A DNA stretch of 64,000 nt from an uncultured Peptococcaceae bacterium (GCA_947625705.1 CANQPG010000001.1:120963-184962); one strand, 5' to 3'. Numbered from the stretch's first letter, positions 7,054-16,899 are shown. The notes: a model not told the origin generated them from the letters alone. Translations and numbers: made by a program.

Positions 7054-8742
7054 TTACAGCGAAAGATGATCGTCTTTCGCGAGCACCCGCGCCTTTAAGC
7101 GCAGATATTCGCCGTCCAGCCAGCAGCCCGTCTGGGATTCCGGCAGGTCTGCCCCAAACGCCCGGCGGGAGAGCGCCAGCACCGGCGGCGCCTGCAAACG
7201 CTTCGCCACCGAGAGCCCCTTGTATAAGCCCCACCAATGCTCCAAGTCGTCCATGAAGCTTTTGCGCGTGGGGAACAGCTCCGCCAGCTGCTCGGTGCCG
7301 CAGCCGATGACCTCGGCCAGCCGCCCGTCATTATAATAGGTAAGCGTATCGGATATATCCTCGCCCCATTCCACCCAGCTGCGGAACAGATAATCGTGGT
7401 AGGCGTAGCAAAGCGGGTCGCCCTTGCCCTGCTCAATACTCTGTGCGTCGGAAAGCTCGGCGGAAGGGTGTATCTCCAGCGCGGCGATGGGAATACGTGC
7501 CGTGGTGTCGTAAACATATTTGGCCAGCTCATACACCTGACACTTCCAAAGGTCGCCGATGGGGGCAAAATAGCCCGTCGCGTCGCCGTACATGGTGGCA
7601 TAGCCCACGGTGAATTCGCTCTTGTTGCCGTTGCAGACCACGGCGCCGCCGAACGCCGCGGCCGCCGCCGCCAAAATGCCCGCGCCGCGGGTGCGCGCCT
7701 GCACGTTCTCCATAGCCTGCGTATCCAGCGGCAGGTCAATAGCGGCGAGAGCGTCCGCCGTATCTTCCACCAGCTTTTCAATGGGGCAAATTTCGTAGCG
7801 GATACCGAGGTTGGCCGCCAGCTTAGCCGCGATTTCCTTGGTAGCGTCGCAGTTATAGCGGGTGGGCAGGTTGATACCCAGCACATTTTCCGCCCCCAGC
7901 GCGTCCACCAGCAGGCAGGCGGAGAGGCAGGAATCAATGCCGCCGGAAAGCCCGATGACCGCGCGGCTGATACCAAGGTGCAGCGAATATTCGCGGATCG
8001 CGTGGACGATACCCTGATACAGCGCCTCGGTGCTGTCGGTTGGGGCAATTTCGATCGGTTTATGCTCCGCCGCCGTATCCACCAGCAGCAGCTCCTCGGC
8101 GAACTGCCCCGCCGCCGCGATCATAGCGCCGCCGGGGGCGAAGACGGCACTGCCGCCGTCATAGACGTAGACCGGCTTGCCCGCGTCCTGCACGCCCACG
8201 TGGTTGGCGTAGACCAGCGTCTTATCATAGGTTTTGGCAAAGGCCGCAAAGCTCTGGCGGAACTGCGGCGTTTTATCATGGAAGAAAAACGAGGTGGCCA
8301 GCCGCAGCACGATGGGCGCCGCCGGCTGCTGCTGCTGTTCGGTCAGCAGACCGAAGTTGATATTCTGCCCGCCAATTTTGACGTTGAAATTGCCGCCGGG
8401 CGAGGATATCTGCCGCCCGGACTGCGCCACGTATATGGCGCTGGCGGGCTGTTCCACGCCGTTTTGGTTTTTCATCAGCCCAATGCTGCCAAAGACCACC
8501 GCCATCTCGCCCGTGGCCGTGGTGGCCGAAACCAGCTTCTGGCTGTAACGCTGGCATTCATGCAGTATGCCGGGGCTGCTCCACGCCTGCCCCAGGAAGC
8601 TGCCGGTCATCGCGAGCTCCGGGAAGACGCATATTTCCGCCCCCGCCTCCGCCGCCTGGTGCATATAGCGCAGCATGGTTTTGTAATTTAAGTCCGGCCG
8701 GCCGGCGCGGACGTTGATCTGGGCTACGGCAATTTTCGTCAT
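7054..8742 (-). CDS. nadE: NAD+ synthetase with degenerate glutaminase domain
   Basis: The 562-residue protein has an N-terminal nitrilase-fold domain (1-225) and a C-terminal ATP-pyrophosphatase NAD synthetase domain (about 240-540). The synthetase half looks intact: SGGIDS at 266-271, GNKSEFTVGYATMYGD and FAPIGDLWKCQVYELAKYV. It would amidate deamido-NAD to NAD. In the nitrilase half the catalytic Glu is present (FPELAMTG, E42), but the segment that normally holds the catalytic Lys is missing. Where the catalytic Cys normally stands (GVxxCED) the sequence reads FGLLTEQQQ, so glutamine hydrolysis is doubtful and free ammonia may be used. The start is ATG 8742 after AGAGGAG. Confidence 0.85.
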   Translation of the reverse strand: MTKIAVAQINVRAGRPDLNYKTMLRYMHQAAEAGAEICVFPELAMTGSFLGQAWSSPGILHECQRYSQKLVSATTATGEMAVVFGSIGLMKNQNGVEQPASAIYVAQSGRQISSPGGNFNVKIGGQNINFGLLTEQQQQPAAPIVLRLATSFFFHDKTPQFRQSFAAFAKTYDKTLVYANHVGVQDAGKPVYVYDGGSAVFAPGGAMIAAAGQFAEELLLVDTAAEHKPIEIAPTDSTEALYQGIVHAIREYSLHLGISRAVIGLSGGIDSCLSACLLVDALGAENVLGINLPTRYNCDATKEIAAKLAANLGIRYEICPIEKLVEDTADALAAIDLPLDTQAMENVQARTRGAGILAAAAAAFGGAVVCNGNKSEFTVGYATMYGDATGYFAPIGDLWKCQVYELAKYVYDTTARIPIAALEIHPSAELSDAQSIEQGKGDPLCYAYHDYLFRSWVEWGEDISDTLTYYNDGRLAEVIGCGTEQLAELFPTRKSFMDDLEHWWGLYKGLSVAKRLQAPPVLALSRRAFGADLPESQTGCWLDGEYLRLKARVLAKDDHLSL

Positions 8743-8774
8743 AATATTCTCCTCTTTTCGGTTATTTAACAGCA

Positions 8775-8803
8775 AAAGGGGCGGGCCAGCCGCCCACCCC
8801 TTT
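8775..8803 (-). terminator. terminator between a membrane-protein gene and nadE
   Basis: AAAGGGG...CCCCTTT arms with inner GC pairs form a strong hairpin. On the minus strand it is followed by TTTTGCTG. It lies between the stop at 8834 and the nadE start. Confidence 0.65.
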
Positions 8804-8833
8804 ATTTTACCACGTTTACGCCGTCAATTACAA

Positions 8834-9565
8834 CTATTCCTGCGGCAGTAATTCCAGCAGCAAGTCTTCATATAAATCGTGCAGCTTGGCGTTCTGGCAG
8901 TCGCCGTCCCACGTATCATAGGGGCGCGACTGATAGAGCGCGGGTTCCCTGCCGCCGTCGTCAAATATGTAATACCTGCCCCAAAAGCCGGTATGCTCCT
9001 CCTCCTCGCCGGGGAAAGTGTAGGTAACTTCATGCCCCAGCGAAATGCGCTCCTGATAGCCGTTCGGGTAAGTCAGCCGGAAATGCCATTCCGGGTTATC
9101 AATGGGGATAGTATCCGCCTGCTCAACCTGCCATTCCTTGTAATAATCGACGTCTTGCAGCAGCTTCACCAGCTTCTTCGTATCCTTGGCGGATAAATCC
9201 TGCCATTCGCCGTCGCCCACATACACCGCCGCGGCGCTCAGGTCCTCCGCCCGCAAGCCCTGATACGGCATAACATGGCTGTTGTTTATCACATGGCCGT
9301 TCCAAATGGCCAGCAGCAGCAAAACAGCGGTGATTGCCACGCCCGCCTTGCAGGCCGGCAATGCCAGCTTCGGATCCTTCGCCAGGCCGCCGATCAGCAG
9401 CAGCGCGATTATCACCGGCGGCGCAAACAGCGTAAAAAACGGAAACAAGCCGCTGACAACATACATATCGCCAAAGATGGTCATACCGTAGATAACCAGC
9501 CACAGCGGCAGCATCAGCACCATTGCCAGCAATGCCAGACGCTTCCATACACCCAAATTATTCAT
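8834..9565 (-). CDS. uncharacterised membrane-anchored protein
   Basis: No family was recognised for this 243-residue protein. It has three likely membrane spans: residues 8-28, 37-60 (FPFFTLFAPPVIIALLLIGG) and 72-90. A soluble C-terminal domain of about 150 residues follows and is rich in acidic and aromatic residues. The start has GGAGTGATAGCAG before ATG. The gene follows a secreted stalk/propeller protein by 29 bases on the same strand, so the two are probably co-transcribed and may work together at the cell surface. Product and role are unknown. Confidence 0.6.
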   Translation of the reverse strand: MNNLGVWKRLALLAMVLMLPLWLVIYGMTIFGDMYVVSGLFPFFTLFAPPVIIALLLIGGLAKDPKLALPACKAGVAITAVLLLLAIWNGHVINNSHVMPYQGLRAEDLSAAAVYVGDGEWQDLSAKDTKKLVKLLQDVDYYKEWQVEQADTIPIDNPEWHFRLTYPNGYQERISLGHEVTYTFPGEEEEHTGFWGRYYIFDDGGREPALYQSRPYDTWDGDCQNAKLHDLYEDLLLELLPQE

Positions 9566-9594
9566 CTGCTATCACTCCTTACTTTTTGCCGCGC

Positions 9595-11001
9595 TTACTT
9601 AAGACGCTCCGCCCGCCAGACGGGGTTGTTGATATCCGTCACGTCAGAATAGAGGATAACGTCGCGGAAAACGTAGAAATACGCCGTCTTCACCAGCGTC
9701 ACCTGCGTCATATTCTGGCCGTTCAAGTCCATGCGCCAAACCGCGCCGAACGTGCCGCCCGTCTTGCCCGGCATATATTCCGCCAGGTCACTGACGGCAA
9801 CGTAAAGATAATTCCCCACCACCTGCATACGGCCAAAGCTGAAAAAACGCCCCGAAGCGGTGATGTTGAAAATTTCCTGCGCTGCCTGATCGCCGGGGCG
9901 CACGCGATACAGCTTCAAATCGCCGTCGCCGCCCTGCGACGTGTAATAATACCAGCCCGCGTCATATGCCTTAAGCCCGCTTACAGAACCCCGCAGGAAC
10001 CCCAGCTTCTGCGCGCCGCTGCCGTCCAAGTTAGCCTGAAACACCTTGCCCGCCCAGTCATTGTAATACAGCGTCTCGCCGATAAACCAGAAATGGTGGA
10101 TATTGGAAGCCAGCTTCTGCGCCGCGCCCTGCGGCAGGCCGCCCGCCAGCGCCACACGATACAGATCGCCGTAAGTGCTCGGCGCGGTTTGGTAATAAAG
10201 CCAGCCGTTATATATTTGATAGCGATAACTTTTGTTATTAAGCCGTTCGTCCTCCGCCGCCGGGTATGTCGTCTGCCCGGTGGCCGGGTCAAAAACCGTC
10301 AGCCGCCCCTCGTCATGCTTATAGCTGTAATCGCCGCTGCAATAAATTTTGCCGCCCCAGACGTTCAGCGCACTGTAATCGGCATATGGCGTGTCGCCGC
10401 TTGCAAGCGGCTCCGCCGGGGTGATAGCCAGTTCCTCCTGCTCCAGCGTCTTTCGGTTCACACGCCACATTTTGCCGTCATAACCGCCGTAATAAATGTA
10501 TTCGGCGGTGTCGTCCGCCCCTATGCAGCCTATCTGCTTGGGGATATCCGGGAGAACCGTTCCCGCCGCCGGGTGAATATCCACCGCATGGTTAGCATAC
10601 TGCACCGTGGCGCCCAACTGCTCGCTGACAAAGCGCAGCGGCACCATGATACGCCCGCTATCCGTGCGCGGCGCGGCGAAAAGCCGTACGCTTTGGCCGT
10701 TCACATTGGCGTTCGGCTCGCCGGGGCGCAGGGTGATCGTCTTATCCCCCTGCACGATCCTGGCCTCACCGTTCTGCCAGCTGACCTCCGCGCCCAGGGC
10801 GCTGCTCACCACGCGCAGCGGCACAAACGTTGTTCCCTCCGCCAAAAGCGGCATGGTATCCAGCGGCAGATATTGGTTGTTCACGTAGATGGCCGTGCCG
10901 GTAAGCGGCGTAAATTCCGCCGTGGGCGCGGCCAAAGCGCCGCCGCAGCCCAGGCACAGCAGCAGCACCGCCAGCGTCATAATTATCCGGCATTTTTTCA
11001 T
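9595..11001 (-). CDS. secreted stalk-domain protein with beta-propeller-like repeats
   Basis: This 468-residue exported protein has a signal peptide (KKCRIIMTLAVLLLCLGCGGALA), two stalk repeats (FVPLRVVSSALGAEV near 65 and MVPLRFVSEQLGATV near 122) and a C-terminal region of about 300 residues. That region shows repeated YYNDWAGKVFQANLDGSG-like units (for example YYGGYDGKMWRVNRKT), as in DUF5050/propeller sensor domains. The cysteine in LCLGCGG could be a lipobox, but lipid anchoring is uncertain. The start chosen is ATG 11001, eight bases after AAAGGAAG, in preference to an upstream GTG. The upstream region resembles that of the stalk operon at 2.7-3.9 kb, suggesting shared control. Confidence 0.75.
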   Translation of the reverse strand: MKKCRIIMTLAVLLLCLGCGGALAAPTAEFTPLTGTAIYVNNQYLPLDTMPLLAEGTTFVPLRVVSSALGAEVSWQNGEARIVQGDKTITLRPGEPNANVNGQSVRLFAAPRTDSGRIMVPLRFVSEQLGATVQYANHAVDIHPAAGTVLPDIPKQIGCIGADDTAEYIYYGGYDGKMWRVNRKTLEQEELAITPAEPLASGDTPYADYSALNVWGGKIYCSGDYSYKHDEGRLTVFDPATGQTTYPAAEDERLNNKSYRYQIYNGWLYYQTAPSTYGDLYRVALAGGLPQGAAQKLASNIHHFWFIGETLYYNDWAGKVFQANLDGSGAQKLGFLRGSVSGLKAYDAGWYYYTSQGGDGDLKLYRVRPGDQAAQEIFNITASGRFFSFGRMQVVGNYLYVAVSDLAEYMPGKTGGTFGAVWRMDLNGQNMTQVTLVKTAYFYVFRDVILYSDVTDINNPVWRAERLK

Positions 11002-11045
11002 CACTATCACTTCCTTTGGTCGTTTTAAGGTATCGCCCTCTACCC

Positions 11046-11076
11046 CTTAATACCTTGAAAAACGGCAAAATGCCAC
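11046..11076 (-). promoter_or_regulatory. second copy of the stalk-operon upstream block
   Basis: It matches 3984-4014 with about four changes and contains the palindrome GGCAAAATGCC at 11064-11074. It lies about 45-75 bases upstream of the stalk/propeller gene. In the transcript, AAGGTAT and ATACCTT downstream of it could also pair. Confidence 0.5.
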
Positions 11077-11115
11077 GCCGCCGCCGTGTTTTTTTATCCG
11101 TACATTATACAAAAA

Positions 11116-11142
11116 AACGGGAACGGCCATGCCGCCCCCGTT
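11116..11142 (-). terminator. terminator after pckA
   Basis: AACGGG/CCCGTT and an inner CGGC/GCCG pair around a short loop. On the minus strand the stem runs into TTTTTTTG. It lies 12 bases after the pckA stop. Confidence 0.8.
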
Positions 11143-11154
11143 TTTAACTGTCAA

Positions 11155-12732
11155 TTATGCGTTAGGCCCGGCGTTTACGATATCGTCGTCCACGCCGTGG
11201 TAAGTCTTGAAATTCTCCACAAACAGCTTCGCCAGCTTCTTGGCCGCTTCATCATAAGCAGCCTTATCTTCCCAGGTGTTGCGCGGGTTCAAAACCTCGG
11301 CGGGAACATTGGGGCAGGCCGTGGGGATCGAGAGACCGAAATTTGCTTCCTGCTCAAAATCCACGCCGACCAGCGAGCCGTCCAGAATAGCCGTCACCAT
11401 CGCGCGGGTATAGGCCAGCTTCATGCGGCTGCCCACGCCATAAGGCCCGCCCGTCCAGCCGGTGTTCAGCATGTAAACCTCGGTGCCGTATTTTTGCAGG
11501 TTAGCGCGCAGCAGCTTGGCGTATTCACCCACCGCACGGGGCAGGAAAGGCGCGCCGAACCCGGCGGAGAATGTCGCCTGCGGCTCGGTAATGCCGCGTT
11601 CCGTGCCCGCCAGCTTGCTGGTGTAGCCGGAGAGGTAATAATAGCTGGCCTGGTTTATGTCCAGCTTGGCGATCGGCGGCAGCACGCCAAACGCGTCCGC
11701 CGTAAGAAAGATGATGGCGGACGGGTGACCGCCCTGACCGGAAAGCACGGCGTCCGGAATAAAATCGACGGGATAGCCCGTGCGGATATTCTCCGTCAAG
11801 CTGTCGTCGTCATAATCGGCCACGCGGGTCTCGGGATCCATCACCACGTTTTCGATCACTGAGCCGAATTTGATGGCGTCCCAGATCTGCGGTTCGGTCT
11901 CATGCGTGATCTTGATGGCCTTGGCATAGCAGCCGCCCTCAAAATTGAAGATACCGCTTTCCGACCAGCCATGCTCGTCATCGCCGATAAGATAGCGGTT
12001 CGGATCGGCGGAAAGGGTGGTCTTGCCGGTACCGGAAAGACCGAAGAACAGAGCCGTCCTGCCGCCCTTGCCAATGTTGGCCGAACAGTGCATCGGGCAG
12101 ACGCCGCGCTCCGGCATCATGTAATTCATGTAGCTGAAGCAGGCTTTCTTCATCTCGCCCGCATAGGAAGCCGCGCCGATCAATATCTCGCGGCTGGTGA
12201 AGTTCAGAATAATGAACGCTTCGGAATTGGTTTTATCCAGCTCCGGAATGGCCTTGAAGCCGGGCGTGCAGACCAAAGTGACCTCCGGTTTAAACGCCGC
12301 CAGCTCCTCCGCCGTGGGACGGCGCAGCAGGTTGCGGATAAACAGGTTTTCCCAGGCGCACTCGGTGATGACGCGCACCGGGATACGGTATTTTTCGTCC
12401 GCGCCCACAAAGCCCTCAAAAACGAAAACGTCTTTCCCCTCCAGATAAGCCTTCTGGCGGGAGCGCAGCGCGTTAAACGCCTCGGCGTCAAACGGCTTGT
12501 TGATCTTGCCCCAGTCCACGGTGTCATGCGTCGTCGCGTCGTCCACGATAAAGCGATCCTCCGGCGAGCGGCCGGTGTATTTGCCGGTCTCCACGGCCAG
12601 CGCACCGGTGGAGGAAAGCCGCCCCTCGCCGCGCTGCAATGCCAGCTCAACCAGCTGCACCGGCGGCAGATTTTCGTAAATTTTGCCCAAATTTATGTAC
12701 CCGGCGGCTGCCAGGGTTTCTCGCATAGTCAT
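11155..12732 (-). CDS. pckA: ATP-dependent phosphoenolpyruvate carboxykinase
   Basis: The 525-residue cytosolic enzyme converts oxaloacetate plus ATP to PEP, CO2 and ADP; in fermenters it often runs in the carboxylating direction. It has the ATP-type signature: P-loop GLSGTGKTT at 231-239, then GDDEHGW with the metal-binding Asp pair, and the GGCYAK lysine region. GRSPEDRFIV near 55 forms part of the oxaloacetate site. The start ATG 12732 follows GGAAAGGACGAGG; an upstream in-frame start was rejected. It lies 75 bases after ndk. With malic enzyme and fumarase nearby it fits a C4-C3 carbon node. Confidence 0.95.
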   Translation of the reverse strand: MTMRETLAAAGYINLGKIYENLPPVQLVELALQRGEGRLSSTGALAVETGKYTGRSPEDRFIVDDATTHDTVDWGKINKPFDAEAFNALRSRQKAYLEGKDVFVFEGFVGADEKYRIPVRVITECAWENLFIRNLLRRPTAEELAAFKPEVTLVCTPGFKAIPELDKTNSEAFIILNFTSREILIGAASYAGEMKKACFSYMNYMMPERGVCPMHCSANIGKGGRTALFFGLSGTGKTTLSADPNRYLIGDDEHGWSESGIFNFEGGCYAKAIKITHETEPQIWDAIKFGSVIENVVMDPETRVADYDDDSLTENIRTGYPVDFIPDAVLSGQGGHPSAIIFLTADAFGVLPPIAKLDINQASYYYLSGYTSKLAGTERGITEPQATFSAGFGAPFLPRAVGEYAKLLRANLQKYGTEVYMLNTGWTGGPYGVGSRMKLAYTRAMVTAILDGSLVGVDFEQEANFGLSIPTACPNVPAEVLNPRNTWEDKAAYDEAAKKLAKLFVENFKTYHGVDDDIVNAGPNA

Positions 12733-12807
12733 TATTCCTCGTCCTTTCCGCATTATCTCTTTTCTTTTGTTTAGTTTCTCTTGATACTCCGGTCGGGCTT
12801 GCCCATC

Positions 12808-13209
12808 TTACTTGCCAAAGAAGCGCTTGATCTCAATTTCCGCATTCTCCACGCTGTCCGAACCGTGGATCAGATTTTCCGTCGTGCAGAAAGCATAGTC
12901 GCCGCGGATCGTGCCGGGGGTTGCTTCCTCCCACTTGGTGGCGCCCATCAAAATGCGCATACCCTGCACCACATCAGGCCCCTCCACGATCATCGCCAGC
13001 ACCGGGCCGCTGGTCATATACTCCACCAGCTCGGGGAAGAAAGGCTTGTCAGCGATATGGGCATAATGCTCTTTCAAAATCGCCTCGCCCAGCTGCATCG
13101 TTTTGGCCTCCACGATCTTGTAGCCTTTCCGTTCAATGCGGGAAATGATCTCGCCCGCCACGCCGCGCTTCAAAGCGTCGGGCTTCAGCATGATATAAGT
13201 ACGTTCCAT
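12808..13209 (-). CDS. ndk: nucleoside-diphosphate kinase
   Basis: The 133-residue enzyme balances NTP pools by moving a phosphate from ATP to NDPs through a phosphohistidine. The signature NLIHGSDS places the catalytic His at residue 115, and the N-terminal TYIMLKPDALKRG is the standard first strand and helix. Length is typical for bacterial NDK. AAGGAGGAG precedes the ATG. It lies between purA and pckA on the same strand with short gaps, consistent with a nucleotide-linked transcript starting at the purA promoter. Confidence 0.95.
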   Translation of the reverse strand: MERTYIMLKPDALKRGVAGEIISRIERKGYKIVEAKTMQLGEAILKEHYAHIADKPFFPELVEYMTSGPVLAMIVEGPDVVQGMRILMGATKWEEATPGTIRGDYAFCTTENLIHGSDSVENAEIEIKRFFGK

Positions 13210-13277
13210 ACAAATCTCCTCCTTAATAAATAGCTGTTATATATTTTTATATTACTGCCTGATCAAAACATCTTCTA

Positions 13278-14673
<1,396 letters not shown>

Positions 14674-14698
14674 TAAAATCCGCGCGGCAAAACACAAA

Positions 14699-14734
14699 AA
14701 GCGCGCCCGGTAAAAAAATTACCAAACGCGCTTG
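14699..14734. terminator. hairpin terminator between tRNA cluster and purA
   Basis: AAGCGCG and CGCGCTT form the outer arms and GGTAA/TTACC an inner stem. On the minus strand TTTTTGTG follows. It probably acts as the second stop for the tRNA transcript. Confidence 0.65.
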
Positions 14735-14776
14735 ACTATTTTTTAAGCTTCAGCCGGCAAGCCATACTTTTAGGAA

Positions 14777-14801
14777 AAGCCCCCGCGGCGGGCAGGGGCT
14801 T
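14777..14801 (-). terminator. terminator after the tRNA cluster
   Basis: AAGCCCC and GGGGCTT arms, with TTTTCC after them on the minus strand, start five bases past the 3' CCA of tRNA-Glu. Confidence 0.65.
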
Positions 14802-14805
14802 AGGC

Positions 14806-14882
14806 TGGTGACACGTATGGGATTCGAACCCATGAATGCCAGCGTGAAAGGCTGGTGAGTTAAACCTCTTCTCCAACGTGCC
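14806..14882 (-). tRNA. tRNA-Glu (UUC anticodon)
   Basis: The minus strand folds as a cloverleaf: acceptor GGCACGT pairs with ACGTGTC (one G-U pair), the anticodon arm CCAGC-CTTTCAC-GCTGG gives anticodon UUC, and the T arm contains GGTTCGAATCC. The 3' CCA is encoded. It is the third tRNA in the transcript. Confidence 0.93.
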
Positions 14883-14885
14883 GTA

Positions 14886-14961
14886 TGGTGATCCATCCGC
14901 GATTCGAACGCGGGACACCCTGATTAAAAGTCAGGTGCTCTGCCGGCTGAGCTAATGGATC
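14886..14961 (-). tRNA. tRNA-Lys (UUU anticodon)
   Basis: The minus strand reads GATCCATTAGCTCAGCCGG at the 5' end. The anticodon arm CCTGA-CTTTTAA-TCAGG gives UUU, the T loop is GTTCGAATC, and CCA is encoded. Three bases separate it from tRNA-Glu and three from the other tRNA-Lys. Confidence 0.94.
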
Positions 14962-14964
14962 AAA

Positions 14965-15040
14965 TGGTGGACCATCACGGACTCGAACCGTGGACATTCT
15001 GATTAAGAGTCAGCTACTCTACCAACTGAGTTAATGGTCC
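14965..15040 (-). tRNA. tRNA-Lys (CUU anticodon)
   Basis: The minus strand has acceptor GGACCAT/ATGGTCC, anticodon arm CTGA-CTCTTAA-TCAG giving CUU, T loop GTTCGAGTC and encoded CCA. It is the first tRNA of the cluster, and the two lysine isoacceptors lie side by side. Confidence 0.94.
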
Positions 15041-15080
15041 ATACCCCTTAGCGCAGCAAATCTTCATACTGCAATAATAG

Positions 15081-15109
15081 ATTATACCTTGCGCCGGGCG
15101 GCTTGTCAA
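15081..15109 (-). promoter_or_regulatory. tRNA cluster promoter
   Basis: Perfect consensus boxes on the minus strand: TTGACA (15104-15109) and TATAAT (15081-15086) with a 17-base spacer, about 40 bases before the first tRNA. Confidence 0.9.
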
Positions 15110-15303
15110 GCATTTTTTTGCAAAAATTTTGCGGAGGGAGCGGGGCTTAGGCGTTTAATTCGGCTTTTTGGGCAAATCCGCCGAATACGCGGCGATTTCC
15201 CCGCAATTTGCGTTACGCCGCCGACACCGTTTGCGTAAATTCTCCGCCCCGGCGCACTATAATAGTTAATAATATTTATGGCTGAAAAACGGGAGGAAAC
15301 CCC

Positions 15304-16422
15304 ATGCGAAAATTTGCCGTCTGCCTGCTGCTGCTGATGCTGCTATGCTGCCCCGCCGCCCACGCCGAAACCCTGGCCGAGGTTTGGCCGGATATGCCGG
15401 AGGTTTTACCGGAAGCCCCGGCGGCAATTACCCCGGCGGCAAACGAATGGCTGCTGCGTATTATTACCCAAGCAGGCGATACTTATAATGAAGCGGAACA
15501 TTTATTAAGCCTTGATTATACCGCGGGCGGCGTGGCGTATACGCTGGAAGAGCCTTATCTGCCGCTGCGCCTGCTGGCCGAAGCGGGCAATGTGCCGCTT
15601 TACTGGCGGAGCTTTGACGGGCAGGGCGCCGTCCTCTGGGCGGAGGCAAAAACGGCGCGGCTGTTTCTGGCCGGCCGCCCGGAAGTCTGGCATATCGTGC
15701 GGCAGAATGATAGCTGGCAGGCCGTGCCCGAAGTGCAGGTGGAGCAGCCGCGCCTGCTTGAAGGCAGCTTCTGTATCCCGATCAGCTATTTGGCATGTTT
15801 CGGCTTTACATACGAGGTGGACGCGGCGGCTCAAAGCGTGACCGTTTATCTGCCCGAGACGGCGGCGGCGGACGGCGCGGCATTGTGGGCGGCGGCGGAA
15901 CCGCAAGTGCAAAAGCTGCTGACCCCGCCCGTCACCCTGCTGGCCGAAGCGGTGACGTCGTTTGACCCGCAGAATTTAAACCGCAGCCAAAATCTGCTGC
16001 TGGCCGCTTCTGCCCTGCACGGGCTGGTGATCGAGCCGGGCGGCGAGTTTTCGTTCAACCGGACGGTGGGCAAGCGCACGGCGGCGCGCGGCTATCGTGT
16101 GGCCATCGTGTTTGAGGACGGCGAGCAGGTGCCGGGGCTGGGCGGCGGCGTCTGCCAGGTCAGCAGCACGGTTTATCAGGCGGCGCGCCGGGCAGGCATG
16201 ACGATCACCGAACGCCACCCGCACTCGCTCCCCGTGGCCTATGCCAGGGCCGGCAATGACGCGACGGTGGCCTGGGGCACAAAAGACCTGCGCTGGCGCA
16301 ACGACACCCAATTCCCGGTGCAGCTGGCCTGCCAAATCAAGGACGGCCGCCTTTCGGTTCAAATATTCCGGCTGGACGACCCGGCGGCGGCAGAGCGCTT
16401 CCTCGGCAACGTGGCGGAATAA
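15304..16422 (+). CDS. secreted VanW-domain protein
   Basis: This 372-residue protein has a signal peptide (KFAVCLLLLMLLCCPAAHA) and a middle region of two stalk-like segments (LEEPYLPLRLLAEAG near 80 and GSFCIPISYLACFGFTYEV near 158). A C-terminal VanW domain follows (about 220-350): NLNRSQNLLLAAS, PGGEFSFNRTVGKRT, GGGVCQVSSTVYQ and ERHPHSLPVAYARAGNDATV are the family hallmarks. VanW proteins occur in Gram-positive envelopes and are named from vancomycin clusters, but their biochemical role is not settled. GGGAGG precedes the ATG. It meets the next gene tail to tail with no gap, and there are no van genes nearby, so resistance should not be inferred. Confidence 0.85.
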   Translation: MRKFAVCLLLLMLLCCPAAHAETLAEVWPDMPEVLPEAPAAITPAANEWLLRIITQAGDTYNEAEHLLSLDYTAGGVAYTLEEPYLPLRLLAEAGNVPLYWRSFDGQGAVLWAEAKTARLFLAGRPEVWHIVRQNDSWQAVPEVQVEQPRLLEGSFCIPISYLACFGFTYEVDAAAQSVTVYLPETAAADGAALWAAAEPQVQKLLTPPVTLLAEAVTSFDPQNLNRSQNLLLAASALHGLVIEPGGEFSFNRTVGKRTAARGYRVAIVFEDGEQVPGLGGGVCQVSSTVYQAARRAGMTITERHPHSLPVAYARAGNDATVAWGTKDLRWRNDTQFPVQLACQIKDGRLSVQIFRLDDPAAAERFLGNVAE

Positions 16423-16842
16423 TTATTCGGCGGCGGCCTGCAAATGCTTGACCTTGCGGCTTAAATGACGGCTGCTGTAACCCACCGCGTCGGCGACGTT
16501 CTCCCAGGTCAGCCCGTCGATGTAATACAGGCGCAGTATCCGCCGATCCTCTGCGGGATAGGCGTCGATGGTCTGCTCGATCTCCAGGCGGAGGGCGATC
16601 AACTCGTTCAGCTTGTTCGCGATCAGCTGAGCCAGCTGCCACATTTTGGCGGCCAGCTCGCCGGTCGGGTCGCCCGGCTGGCCTTTCGGCGCGTATACCC
16701 CCACCGGCCAGCTGGAGGGTATCCGCCCCTCGGCCAGCGCCTGCTTCTCCGCCTCCAGCTCGGCGATCTCCCGGCACAGCTGCCGATACTGCTTCAGCTT
16801 ATTAAAATCCACCCTTCCCGTTAATTCAGCCTGTTCCGCCAT
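16423..16842 (-). CDS. phage-type sigma-70 region-4-like regulator
   Basis: A 139-residue protein with a helical, coiled-coil-prone N-terminus (KLKQYRQLCREIAELEAEKQAL), a linker, and a C-terminal helix-turn-helix (about 95-135: YPAEDRRILRLYYIDGL then WENVADAVGYSSRHLSRKVK). This resembles sigma-70 region 4 as in DUF1492, ArpU or RinA-like phage late regulators. It is divergent from an S24-type repressor. Its promoter overlaps two perfect palindromes, so it is very likely a repressor target. No other phage gene is visible within 10 kb. Its regulon is unknown. Confidence 0.7.
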   Translation of the reverse strand: MAEQAELTGRVDFNKLKQYRQLCREIAELEAEKQALAEGRIPSSWPVGVYAPKGQPGDPTGELAAKMWQLAQLIANKLNELIALRLEIEQTIDAYPAEDRRILRLYYIDGLTWENVADAVGYSSRHLSRKVKHLQAAAE

Positions 16843-16882
16843 TTACTCTCCCCCTTTATCCGCGTCAGTTTGGTGCGGCTTT

Positions 16883-16899
16883 TTTGCTTATCATGCACC
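16883..16899. promoter_or_regulatory. degenerate operator-like site in the switch
   Basis: TTTGCTTATCATGCACC matches the 17-bp operator at 16924-16940 in most positions, but the outer symmetry is broken. It lies between the leftward promoter and the sigma-like gene start. Confidence 0.35.

Noticed and set aside
15304-16422. Vancomycin resistance gene cluster
   Set aside because: The protein has a VanW domain, but no vanH, vanA/B, vanX or two-component genes are nearby. VanW domains are widespread in Bacillota without resistance.
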